Source: an uncultured Uliginosibacterium sp. (GTDB lineage: Bacteria; Pseudomonadota; Gammaproteobacteria; Burkholderiales; Rhodocyclaceae). Taken from it: a stretch of 54,756 nt of DNA. Below the pieces are notes generated by a model. That model saw only the letters and a list, made by a program, of their open reading frames with translations, was not told where the DNA came from and made no database searches. The stretch is taken from NCBI GenBank assembly GCA_945957295.1, contig CAMFLH010000003.1, positions 1-54,756 of the forward strand. The letters are read 5' to 3'. Below, piece by piece: positions 38,027-46,250 of the stretch (positions within the stretch are counted from its first letter, which is position 1; every line of letters starts with the position of its first letter). A program made the position numbers and the translations under genes.

Positions 38027-38914
38027 ATGGGTTTCAAAGAGACGGTTCCCGAATTCAAGATGATCGACGTGGCGAAGATCGTGCCGGACCCGGCACACCC
38101 ACGTCGCCAGTTCGATGAGGCGGGCATCAAGCGTCTGGCAGATTCGATTACCGGTGTCGGCCTGATTCAGCCCGTGGTTGTGCAGCCGGCCGATGCGGAG
38201 GGCAAGTACCGTCTGATCGTTGGCGAGCGCCGCTTGCGCGCGGCCTTGCTGGCCGGTGAGCCGGCGATTCCGGCGCTTGTGCGTGCCTGTGCGCCGAACG
38301 AAACGCTGGAAGTGCAGGTATTCGAGAACCTCGGGCAGGGCGTGCGCTTGCCGCTGGCTCCGCGCGAGATGGCGCAGGCCTTGAAGGCGATCGCGCGCGG
38401 CTTCGATTCGCCCGAAGCCGCGGCCGAGCATTTCGGCCAGCCCGCTACCTGGCTGGAACAGAAGACGGCGCCCGCGAATCTCTCGCCCAAGGTCGAGGCA
38501 CTACTCGAATCCGGCCAGATCACCAGCTGCACCACCGCGGTTCAGCTCGACAAGCTTGCCCAGAAAAACGAAGCCCGGCTCGACGCACTGGTTGCCGAGT
38601 TGGAACAGGGTGAGAAGCTGCCGAAGAAAGTGCTCGAAGCCGTGCTGGTTGAGGAAGGCGTGAAGCGCGGCAAGAAGAAGGCCGACGCGGACGCGATCGA
38701 GCCAGCGGCGCAAGCGGTCGTCGCTGCGCCGGCGCCGACTGCGTCTGCGAACGCTGCGCCCGCGGTGCCCGGCACCGGCCGGCGCGTGAACCCCGGCAAG
38801 GTGCGCATGGTCGCGCAGATCCTTGGCCTTGATGCGGGCGACGAAGAGGCAGTGCTGGACCGCCTGATCGACGAATTTCTCGCGCTCAAGGGCGAAGGCA
38901 ACCCGCCCTTCTGA
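38027..38914 (+). CDS. Orphan ParB/RepB/Spo0J-family protein
   Basis: The 295-residue protein has the ParB N-terminal nuclease-like domain (PHPRRQFDEAGIKRLADSI pattern, GLIQPVVVQP, box II GERRLRAALLAG). A central helix-turn-helix region follows (SPEAAAEHFGQPATWLEQK). A Lys/Ala/Pro-rich linker leads to a short C-terminal domain. Box II makes CTP binding likely, by analogy with ParB and Noc. No parA or parS-like site was seen nearby, so it is probably not the chromosomal segregation copy; a transcriptional or plasmid-like role is possible. Confidence 0.85.
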   Translation: MGFKETVPEFKMIDVAKIVPDPAHPRRQFDEAGIKRLADSITGVGLIQPVVVQPADAEGKYRLIVGERRLRAALLAGEPAIPALVRACAPNETLEVQVFENLGQGVRLPLAPREMAQALKAIARGFDSPEAAAEHFGQPATWLEQKTAPANLSPKVEALLESGQITSCTTAVQLDKLAQKNEARLDALVAELEQGEKLPKKVLEAVLVEEGVKRGKKKADADAIEPAAQAVVAAPAPTASANAAPAVPGTGRRVNPGKVRMVAQILGLDAGDEEAVLDRLIDEFLALKGEGNPPF

Positions 38915-38981
38915 TCACGCGCTACAGTGGCAAGCTGCGCGCCGGCATTCGGTGCGTGACTGCTGCACAAGCCCACCGACC

Positions 38982-40058
38982 ATGCGTATCGAAGACATCC
39001 GCGCGCGCCTGCTTGCGCTTGGCGCCAAACCGATCCACGAACAGCGTTTGCTGCGTGCGTGGGCGAATGCGCAGCCGATTGACAGCGGCCCGCACAAGGC
39101 GGAGGACTTCCTGCCGCTTGCGGTGCGCAACGAACTGCCGGCCCTGAGCGCCGATCTCGCGGGGCTCGCCCGCCTGCGCTCTGAACATCCGGGCGAAGAC
39201 GGCTCGGCGCGTCTGCTCGTCGAGCTCGCGGACGGCCAGACGGTGGAAAGCGTGCTGCTGCCGCGCGACGGGCTGTGTGTTTCCACGCAGGTCGGCTGCG
39301 CGGTCGGCTGTGTGTTCTGCATGACCGGCCGTGACGGCCTGCTGCGCCAGGTTGGCAGCGCAGAGATCGTCGCGCAGGTCGTGCTCGCGCGTCGCCAGCG
39401 CTTCGTCAAGAAAGTCGTTTTCATGGGCATGGGCGAGCCCGCCCACAATCTGGACAACGTGCTGGAGGCCATTGAGCTGCTCGGCACGGCCGGGGGCATC
39501 GGCCACAAGAATCTGGTTTTCTCGACGGTGGGCGATCCGCGGGTGTTCGAGCGTCTGCCACAGGGCCGCGTGAAACCGGCGCTCGCGCTGTCGCTGCACA
39601 CGACGAAGGCGGATCTGCGTGCGCAACTGCTGCCCCGCGCACCGCGCATCGACCCGGCTGACCTAGTCGAAATGGGGGAGCGTTACGCCCGCAGCACCGG
39701 CTATCCGATCCAGTATCAATGGACACTGATTGATGGGGTCAACGACGGCGACGATGAGCTCGAAGGCATCGTTCGGCTGCTCGCCGGCAAGTACGCGATC
39801 ATGAACATGATTCCCTACAACACGGTGCCGGAACTCGAATTCAAACGTCCGGCTTGGGAACGTGCCACCGCCATCGCACGCACGCTGCACCAGCGTGGCG
39901 TGCTGACCAAGTTGCGCAATTCGGCCGGGCAGGACGTCGACGGCGGTTGCGGCCAACTCCGCGCGCGAGAAATCGAAAAGGGGCGCGTCGAGCGCGAGCA
40001 GCGCATTGCCACTCGCCGGATTGAAATCGTTCCGCGGCACGGCGGCGACACCCTCTGA
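38982..40058 (+). CDS. Radical SAM rRNA methyltransferase, RlmN/Cfr family
   Basis: The 358-residue protein carries the radical SAM motif CAVGCVFC and the preceding LCVSTQVGC. GMGEPAHNLDNV is the family SAM-binding segment. The C-terminal cysteine in DVDGGCGQL corresponds to the methylated/resolving cysteine of RlmN. It should therefore methylate adenine C2 in 23S rRNA or tRNA, or C8 if Cfr-like; sequence alone does not settle this. It is somewhat shorter than E. coli RlmN and may be a paralogue of a housekeeping copy elsewhere. Confidence 0.85.
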   Translation: MRIEDIRARLLALGAKPIHEQRLLRAWANAQPIDSGPHKAEDFLPLAVRNELPALSADLAGLARLRSEHPGEDGSARLLVELADGQTVESVLLPRDGLCVSTQVGCAVGCVFCMTGRDGLLRQVGSAEIVAQVVLARRQRFVKKVVFMGMGEPAHNLDNVLEAIELLGTAGGIGHKNLVFSTVGDPRVFERLPQGRVKPALALSLHTTKADLRAQLLPRAPRIDPADLVEMGERYARSTGYPIQYQWTLIDGVNDGDDELEGIVRLLAGKYAIMNMIPYNTVPELEFKRPAWERATAIARTLHQRGVLTKLRNSAGQDVDGGCGQLRAREIEKGRVEREQRIATRRIEIVPRHGGDTL

Positions 40059-40355
40059 CGCACCGCGCGCGCGGAGGGCCCAATCCGCCAGATGTGTGGA
40101 AGCGGCCCTTCGTTCACTGCAGGCCCGCGGGGTCGGTGACATGCTGCTTGCCGGGGCAGTTACCGAGTCGCGAGGGGCCTCTTCGCGAGCATTTCTTGGC
40201 GTTGAATCAGGCGGCTTGGCCTGGCTAACTTGAGCGTACGGACCAGTACGGCTGACATAAATCAGACCATCAGATTTAACCCTGAAAAGTGTGTTGATAT
40301 TGAGGTTCAACCTTGTTGTAATCCGCCCACGATTCATTGTGCTGAAGGCCACGCC

Positions 40356-41333
40356 ATGTCATGGAATGCCTGCGGGAAAATTGTGTTGCTGGCGTGCGTC
40401 GCCATGCTCAGTTTCACCGCGTTTGCGGAAGAGAACGAACCGAAAGGGCCTTCTCCACAGATGCTGGAGAAGATCCGGAAGAAGAACGACGAATGCTTTG
40501 CCTGCCATAGCGAGGAGGGGCTGAAGCATCCGCCTCAGGAGGGCATGGATCTGAAGAAGTTGCGCGGCCTGCTGCGCGACAAGGAAGCCTTCCACGCGTC
40601 TGATCACCAGCGGTTGGCCTGTACCAAATGCCATAACGAAGGCTACGACGACTTCCCGCACGAGCCGGACGCGAAGGAGTCGACCAGCAGCTGCCCGGAC
40701 TGTCACCAGAAAAAGGCGGACCATGCGCAGGCGCAGTTCGACAAGTCGGTGCATGCGAAGAACCTGTCCGACAAGTTCACCTGCACGACTTGCCACAACC
40801 CGCATGTAATGCGGCGTGCCGACAAGCTTGGCGACCCGCGTAAGATCGTTGAGCAGGACAATCGTGTCTGCCTTGGCTGCCATGACTCGGATGAGCGCTT
40901 CGCACAGTTCGCGCCCGAGAAGAAAGACCGGCCGTTGATCGACGACATCCATAAGTGGTTGCCGAATACGCGGGCGCACTGGAAGGCCGTGCGCTGCGTG
41001 GAATGTCACACCCCGGTGGTGGCGGCGAAGGAGCCGATCTCGCATGAGATCCTCGACAAAAAGCGTGCAGAGAAGAAATGCGTGACCTGCCACAGCCGCG
41101 ATACGCAGCTCAAGGTTCGCCTCTATCGCCACTTGGCGAGCGAGGAACAGAACAAGTTCGGCTTTGCGAATAGCGTGGTGCTAAACGAGAACTACGTGAT
41201 CGGCGCGACACGCAACCCGCTGGTCGACAAGCTGATGATCGGGCTCGCTGCACTGACCCTGTTTGGCGTTTTGGGCCATGCCGCCCTGCGCGTCGTGATG
41301 CACTACCTGCGCCGGAGAAACAAGAATGACTGA
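40356..41333 (+). CDS. Seven-heme c-type cytochrome, membrane-anchored
   Basis: The 325-residue protein has a signal peptide and seven CXXCH sites (CFACH, CTKCH, CPDCH, CTTCH, CLGCH, CVECH, CVTCH). A C-terminal membrane helix (LMIGLAALTLFGVLGHAALRVV) ends in a basic tail. It overlaps the cytochrome b gene by eight bases. The pair looks like a quinol dehydrogenase passing electrons from the inner membrane to periplasmic hemes. The start ATG at 40356 is chosen for its signal peptide. The 297-bp region upstream (40059-40355) contains no gene; it holds AATCAG/CAGATT-type short repeats and presumably the promoter. Confidence 0.9.
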   Translation: MSWNACGKIVLLACVAMLSFTAFAEENEPKGPSPQMLEKIRKKNDECFACHSEEGLKHPPQEGMDLKKLRGLLRDKEAFHASDHQRLACTKCHNEGYDDFPHEPDAKESTSSCPDCHQKKADHAQAQFDKSVHAKNLSDKFTCTTCHNPHVMRRADKLGDPRKIVEQDNRVCLGCHDSDERFAQFAPEKKDRPLIDDIHKWLPNTRAHWKAVRCVECHTPVVAAKEPISHEILDKKRAEKKCVTCHSRDTQLKVRLYRHLASEEQNKFGFANSVVLNENYVIGATRNPLVDKLMIGLAALTLFGVLGHAALRVVMHYLRRRNKND

Positions 41334-42015
41334 TGAACGCCGTCATGATGATGATCGCCGGCACCAAGAGCGCCGCATTGGTGACCGTCGTACCGGTACC
41401 GGGGGGGTAAGGATCTACATCCTGCCCGGTTGGGTGCGTGCCTGGCATTGGACGAACGCGATCCTGATCCTCACGATGATCGCGACCGGTTTCAGTCTGC
41501 ACTACGCCGACGCGAAGATTCCGGTGGTCGAGTTCTCGCTTGCAGTGCGTATCCACAATACCGCAGGGGTTTTGCTGGTGGCGCTGTGGAGCTTCTTCGT
41601 GATCGCCAATGCGGTGACGGGCAACTGGTGGCAGTTCGTGCCGAAGCCGCCGGGCATCCTGGAGCGTTGCATCAAGCAGACGCGCTATTACATGTGGGGT
41701 GTGTTCAAGGGCGAACATGAGCCCTATCCGGTCACGCCCGAAGAGAACTTCAACGCACTGCAGGCGCTGACCTACTGGTTCATGATTTATATCGTGATGC
41801 CGCTACTTGTAGTGACCGGGCTGATCTTCCTTTACCCGCAGTACGCGCCGAAAGAGATGTTCGGCGTTGACGGCCTGTTCCCGATCGCGGTGGTGCATTA
41901 CGTGTGCGCGACGATTGTCGCAACCTTCATCGTGGCGCATGTCTATCTCTGCACTTTTGGCAAGAAAGTCAGCTCCACGTTCAAGACCATGATTACCGGA
42001 TGGCATGAGCACTGA
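41326..42015 (+). CDS. Di-heme cytochrome b (b561 / formate dehydrogenase gamma-like)
   Basis: The 229-residue membrane protein has four to five helices with candidate heme-b histidines in VRAWHWTNA, VRIHNTAG, HYVCATIVATFIVAHVYL. Its N-terminal tail is unusually charged (MTDERRHDDDRRHQERRIGD). It overlaps the multiheme cytochrome gene, and together they probably oxidise menaquinol or ubiquinol. It resembles the cytochrome b subunits of thiosulfate reductase and formate dehydrogenase complexes. Confidence 0.9.
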   Translation: MTDERRHDDDRRHQERRIGDRRTGTGGVRIYILPGWVRAWHWTNAILILTMIATGFSLHYADAKIPVVEFSLAVRIHNTAGVLLVALWSFFVIANAVTGNWWQFVPKPPGILERCIKQTRYYMWGVFKGEHEPYPVTPEENFNALQALTYWFMIYIVMPLLVVTGLIFLYPQYAPKEMFGVDGLFPIAVVHYVCATIVATFIVAHVYLCTFGKKVSSTFKTMITGWHEH

Positions 42016-42050
42016 CCCGGTATGTTTGAAACACCCATAGGAGAGTACGC

Positions 42051-42392
42051 ATGAAGACGAAACTGATCGTTGGGGCTTTCAGCCTGTTTGGCGCGCTGGC
42101 GTTCGCGCCCCTTGCCCAAGCTGCCGACGCGGATGCCGCTCAAGCGCTGGCAAAGAAGGAAGGCTGCTTGAAGTGCCACGCCATCGACAAGAAGAAGGAA
42201 GCCAAGTCCTTCACCGATATCGGCAAGAAGTACGCGGGCAAGGCTGATTCCGAGGCCAAGCTGCTGCACCACATCACCTCTGGCGAGAAGGTGAAGATGG
42301 AAGACGGCACCGAGGAAGATCACAAGATCATCAAGACCAAGGATGTGGCCGAGCAGAAGAACCTGATCGCCTGGATCCTGTCGCTCAAGTAA
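42051..42392 (+). CDS. Periplasmic monoheme cytochrome c
   Basis: The 113-residue protein has a signal peptide ending at AQA and one heme site, CLKCH. It is very lysine-rich. Its methionine ligand is probably the one in KVKMEDG, as in class I cytochromes. It could shuttle electrons between the seven-heme cytochrome and the MtrA-type protein. A strong terminator follows. Confidence 0.9.
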   Translation: MKTKLIVGAFSLFGALAFAPLAQAADADAAQALAKKEGCLKCHAIDKKKEAKSFTDIGKKYAGKADSEAKLLHHITSGEKVKMEDGTEEDHKIIKTKDVAEQKNLIAWILSLK

Positions 42393-42409
42393 TTCGAAGC
42401 GACTTAAGC

Positions 42410-42442
42410 AAAGCCCGTCGAGCTTCACGCTCGACGGGCTTT
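42410..42442 (+). terminator. Terminator after the cytochrome trio
   Basis: AAAGCCCGTCGAGC (42410-42423) pairs with GCTCGACGGGCTTT (42429-42442) around TTCAC, followed by TTATTTTA. Confidence 0.9.
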
Positions 42443-42511
42443 TTATTTTATGCGCCGGAGTGGGAGCCGCAGTGTTGCGGCCCGCGTGACGGCCGCTTGA
42501 CTGAAAAGCAA

Positions 42512-42541
42512 AACGCCCGTGCAGTTGCCTGCGCGGGCGTT
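42512..42541 (-). terminator. Probable terminator of the mtr-type operon
   Basis: On the minus strand AACGCCCG pairs with CGGGCGTT around an internal loop containing a short TGC/GCA stem; TTTGCTTTTC follows. It lies 22 bases after the porin stop. Confidence 0.6.
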
Positions 42542-42562
42542 ACGTTAAACGCGGGTGATGCC

Positions 42563-44653
42563 TTAGAAGCTGTAGCGCACGGCCATGCGAACGACGTTGA
42601 CGTTGTAGTGCGGCGCTTCCTCGCCGAGCGCCAGCAGGTTCGGCACTGCGGTCGCAGTGACGCCGTCGTAGCGCCAGTCGCGCGAGCGATATTCCTCATG
42701 CCAGACGCCACCGGTGATCGACATGTTGCTCTGCACGCGGTAGGTGGCATACAACTTGACGCTATCGAGATTCGTCGTCGCCGTCGGGAAGGGCGGATCG
42801 CTCGGCCCCGCGTTCACGACAACATCGCTGCGTGATGTCGTATGGCTCACATCGGCGCCGAGTTCAAGCTTGCCGTCCATCGCGAAGTGTTTGATGCCAA
42901 GGCCGATGACGTCGATCTCGTCGCTGTTCCGTGCCCACCAGTTCGGCAGTGTTGCGGTGGAACTGCCCGCCTGATTGGAGCGAAGGCGCTCCGAGGCTGC
43001 GAAAAGCTGCACCTGCGTATGTTCGCCGATCGCTGCGGACAAGTCTGCGCCGTAGCTGTCACTGCGTGCATCGGTCAAGCCGACTTGCGAATTGCGGTAG
43101 TCGTCTTCGGAGTAGTCGTAGTGCAACCCGATCGTGATGCCTTCCATCGCCGTGATGTCGGCACGCACACCTGCGGTGTCACGCCAGCGGTCGGCGAGGT
43201 TGTACTTGCGCATGTACGGGTTCTCGGCCGGCGACACCCAGGTCGCAGACCCATAGCCGGAGTTCGTGCGCTCGGCGTGTGCCAACCTGAGCGAGACCGA
43301 GAGGTACTCCTGCACCTGCGCAGCGACACGTCCCCACACGGTGCCCTCCCGCGTCTTCACGGTGTCTTGCAGCGTGCGCATGCGGTCGTCTTCATCCGCA
43401 CCGATCGATGTCTTCAGCCAGCTCGGGCCGAGGTAATCCGCGTTGATCTTGTAGCGATCCTGCTTGTACGAGAAAGGCTGGTTGCTGCGCGTGGTGGTGC
43501 CGACAAACATGTCGGTGGCCACCATGGGGTAGGCGAGGCTATCGGTCTGATTGTCGTGTTCGTCGCGCGCGTAAACCGCGTTGATGCGAAGCTGCGTGAT
43601 CGGGTTGTACGCGAGCCGGAAGCTGCCGTTGAATGTGCCGACCTTACCGTTGAGGGATGACGCCGGCAGCGCCGGGATGGAGGGCGCAAGCGCAGCGTTC
43701 TGCGTGACCGGCAGGTATGAGGAATCCTGCGTCATGCGTCCGAACGCGACATCGGCGCTGGCGCGCAGTTGCGGCAGGATTTCGTAGGTGCCGGATGCGA
43801 GCAGTTGATGGAACTGGTTGTCGGGCGCCAGTGCAAGCTGGCCGGTGGTCGCACCGGTAACGACCGGCGTGAACGGATTTGCCCAGGTCAGCGAGTCTTC
43901 GTTATTGCGGAACAGTGAGCCGTGATAAGCGAGTGATAGCTGCCACTTCTGCGCGACGTACCCGGCCGAGACTTCGATCTGGTCGGTCGTTTGGTCCACC
44001 GGCGCAACGAGTTGCGACGAGGTGTTGTAGAACGATCCTGCAATCCGCTGAGTGCCGTCGCGCACATCGCGCCGCACCTTGACGCTGGTGGTCCAGTGCT
44101 CGTCACCGAGCCAGGCGGCTTCGGCGTCGATCCGCGAGCGTTTGAATCCGATATCTACCGTATTGAGGCTACCGGCCGGAAGATCAGCAGTGGTTGCGAT
44201 CGGGAAGCCTGCGGGTAGACGCAGCACCTCACTGCCGGCGCCAAGGAAGGGCGTCGCGCCGCTGTCCGAGGTGTAGTGCGGGATCTCTGAGTAGCCGAAG
44301 CGCGCCGAATAGCGTCCTTTCTGGCGTACCCGCGCGTCGATTGCACGTGTATCGATACCGAGATCGCTTGCCTGGAAACTGCCGCTGAACCCGCTGTCGT
44401 TGCGATAGCGGCCTTCGCCGCCGGCGATGACGTACGGGCCTTGTTGGTCTAGGCCGGTGTAGTTGCCGAAGGTCTTTGAGTCCTCGGTAACGCTGCCGAG
44501 GCCAGCCTCCACCGTGGTGCTGGCGCTCGCTTTCTCGAACGGACAGGACTCGCAGGTCCACTGTGATGTGTCTACGGCCAGCGCTGTGCCGCTGGTGGTG
44601 ATCGTCAGCGCGCCGAGCGCGCAGAGCAGGAACAAGGGACTGAATGGTTTCAT
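42563..44653 (-). CDS. mtrB: MtrB/PioB-family outer-membrane beta-barrel protein
   Basis: The 696-residue protein starts with a signal peptide ending near TALA. Mature residues soon show WTCESC (C34 and C37), the N-terminal CXXC motif of MtrB. The rest is alternating amphipathic strands rich in Tyr, Asp, Asn and Arg, ending in the aromatic MAVRYSF, typical of a barrel recognised by Bam. The family sheathes a decaheme cytochrome through the outer membrane. It follows the MtrA-type gene by 61 bases. An upstream ATG at 44686 is an alternative start. Confidence 0.92.
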   Translation of the reverse strand: MKPFSPLFLLCALGALTITTSGTALAVDTSQWTCESCPFEKASASTTVEAGLGSVTEDSKTFGNYTGLDQQGPYVIAGGEGRYRNDSGFSGSFQASDLGIDTRAIDARVRQKGRYSARFGYSEIPHYTSDSGATPFLGAGSEVLRLPAGFPIATTADLPAGSLNTVDIGFKRSRIDAEAAWLGDEHWTTSVKVRRDVRDGTQRIAGSFYNTSSQLVAPVDQTTDQIEVSAGYVAQKWQLSLAYHGSLFRNNEDSLTWANPFTPVVTGATTGQLALAPDNQFHQLLASGTYEILPQLRASADVAFGRMTQDSSYLPVTQNAALAPSIPALPASSLNGKVGTFNGSFRLAYNPITQLRINAVYARDEHDNQTDSLAYPMVATDMFVGTTTRSNQPFSYKQDRYKINADYLGPSWLKTSIGADEDDRMRTLQDTVKTREGTVWGRVAAQVQEYLSVSLRLAHAERTNSGYGSATWVSPAENPYMRKYNLADRWRDTAGVRADITAMEGITIGLHYDYSEDDYRNSQVGLTDARSDSYGADLSAAIGEHTQVQLFAASERLRSNQAGSSTATLPNWWARNSDEIDVIGLGIKHFAMDGKLELGADVSHTTSRSDVVVNAGPSDPPFPTATTNLDSVKLYATYRVQSNMSITGGVWHEEYRSRDWRYDGVTATAVPNLLALGEEAPHYNVNVVRMAVRYSF

Positions 44654-44714
44654 GGCCGCGTCCGTTCTCGCAGAGAGGTTACGCATGTACTCATGGTGAA
44701 TGTTCGATCGCCGT

Positions 44715-45707
44715 TCAACGCAGCAGCTTCGCGCCGGCCGGGTGGTTGGATCCGTGCACTTGCGCGTGGCAGTTCGTACAGCCGCCGGCGACAACGAAGA
44801 TCGAGCCGCCACCGCTGTTGCCTGGCAGCGCTGCGCCTGTGCGCGGCACCGCCGGGTGGCCAGCCACTGAGTGGCAGGTCTGGCAGAGGCTGGTTGTGCT
44901 CTTCGTCAGCATCGCGGGCCGAACGGACCCGTGGCTGGTGTGGCACAGCGCGCAGTCTTCGGTCACAGGTGCGTGTTCCCACAGCAGCGGCCCACGCTTC
45001 TCGGCGTGGCAGCTATAGCAGGTCTGGTTCAGCGTCGGCTTCTTCAGCATCGCCTGGGTGCCCGAACCGTGCGCGTTGTGGCAGTCGCTGCAGGCCATCA
45101 GACCAAAGCGAACCGGGTGCGACGACGCTTTCTGGAAGTCGATGCGTTCGGACTTGTGGCAGCGGAAGCAGACATCCGGTTCGGTCTTCTTCGCCAGCAC
45201 CGGGTCTTTCTCGACGTGCAGCTTGTGGCAGTCCGTACATGCCAGCTGGCTGCGGTCATGCGCTTCCGCGTGCCAAGCATTGCGCGAGCGGTTCTGGTGA
45301 CAAGACAGGCAGACCGCATTGCGCTCGGCAGGCGTGTAGAACGAGTTCGCCTTGAGACTGTTGATCGTCTGGATCTTCTTGCTCTTCTGCGTGGAGTGCC
45401 GGTCGCCGGGGCCGTGGCAGGCCTCGCATTGCAGCCCCTTGGGGCCGAACGGGCTATGCGCGTCACCGCGCTGGCCGTGTTTGTTCTTGAAGATGCCGGC
45501 AGTGGTGAAGTTTGCGGTGTCGCTGTCGGCGTCGTGGCATTCAAGACAGGTGTCCGCACCCTTCTTGCTGTACTCGGTGCCGGGGCTTGCGATCGCGGTG
45601 GGCGCTGCGGCAGTAGCGGGCGCGGCCTCTTCGGCGAAAGCCAGGCTTTGCCACGCCAGGCCAGCCAGCACAAGCGCGGTGGAGAACACTGATTTGGCGA
45701 GGTTCAT
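44715..45707 (-). CDS. mtrA: MtrA/DmsE-type periplasmic decaheme cytochrome c
   Basis: The 330-residue secreted protein has exactly ten CXXCH sites (first CLECH, last CTNCH) spaced along an otherwise extended chain, as in MtrA. The length matches the family. It inserts into the MtrB barrel and carries electrons from the periplasm to the surface cytochrome. The ATG at 45707 gives a clean signal peptide (cleavage near SLAFA). Confidence 0.94.
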   Translation of the reverse strand: MNLAKSVFSTALVLAGLAWQSLAFAEEAAPATAAAPTAIASPGTEYSKKGADTCLECHDADSDTANFTTAGIFKNKHGQRGDAHSPFGPKGLQCEACHGPGDRHSTQKSKKIQTINSLKANSFYTPAERNAVCLSCHQNRSRNAWHAEAHDRSQLACTDCHKLHVEKDPVLAKKTEPDVCFRCHKSERIDFQKASSHPVRFGLMACSDCHNAHGSGTQAMLKKPTLNQTCYSCHAEKRGPLLWEHAPVTEDCALCHTSHGSVRPAMLTKSTTSLCQTCHSVAGHPAVPRTGAALPGNSGGGSIFVVAGGCTNCHAQVHGSNHPAGAKLLR

Positions 45708-45756
45708 CGATGTCTGCCCGTTCGTCTTGGTTCGTCTTGTTCCGATACAGCTTCGC

Positions 45757-46146
45757 CTAGCCCTTGGAGCTCGGCTTGGTCTTCTGTATCGCGATGATCT
45801 TGTGTTTATTGGCGACGTAGATGCCGGTGGGTAGCCCGGCAGTCGTGACCAGATCGGTCTTCGTCTTGAACGGACGTGCGGCGATGATCCGATCCGCCTC
45901 AGCATCCCCTACGCCATACAGCGTCTTCAGTTGGGCCTTGCTCGCGCTGTTGATGTCGATCAGGGGCGCAGGCTTGGCTTTGGCTTGCTTATTGGTTTGC
46001 GCTTGGGTCGGATGCCCTGCAGGTAGGGCTCCGCCACTTGTGCTGGCCGTTGTTGCGAAACCGTTGCCCATTAGCAAGCAGGCCCCAGCGAACGCCAGGA
46101 TGCTGTGCGCGACAAACGATTTGCGGGTTTCTTTGGCCATGCTCAT
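45757..46146 (-). CDS. ComEA-like helix-hairpin-helix protein inside the electron-transfer operon
   Basis: The 129-residue protein has a signal or anchor segment (SILAFAGACLLMG) and a C-terminal ComEA-type helix-hairpin-helix (IDINSASKAQLKTLYGVGDAEADRII, then GIYVANKHKI). Such domains normally bind DNA non-specifically in the periplasm during transformation. Here the gene lies between the two decaheme cytochrome genes in the same direction, 104 and 49 bases from them, so it is almost certainly co-transcribed. Its role is unknown: binding extracellular DNA or acting as an assembly factor are conjectures. Confidence 0.85.
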   Translation of the reverse strand: MSMAKETRKSFVAHSILAFAGACLLMGNGFATTASTSGGALPAGHPTQAQTNKQAKAKPAPLIDINSASKAQLKTLYGVGDAEADRIIAARPFKTKTDLVTTAGLPTGIYVANKHKIIAIQKTKPSSKG

Positions 46147-46250
46147 CTTTGTTCTTCCGGTGCAGGCCGCTTCTCTATCTGGAGAGCGCGGCCCGACCTG
46201 AGTGATTCCGGATGCGGCGATCCGCCGCATCCGTGTTGCGCTCCCGATTG

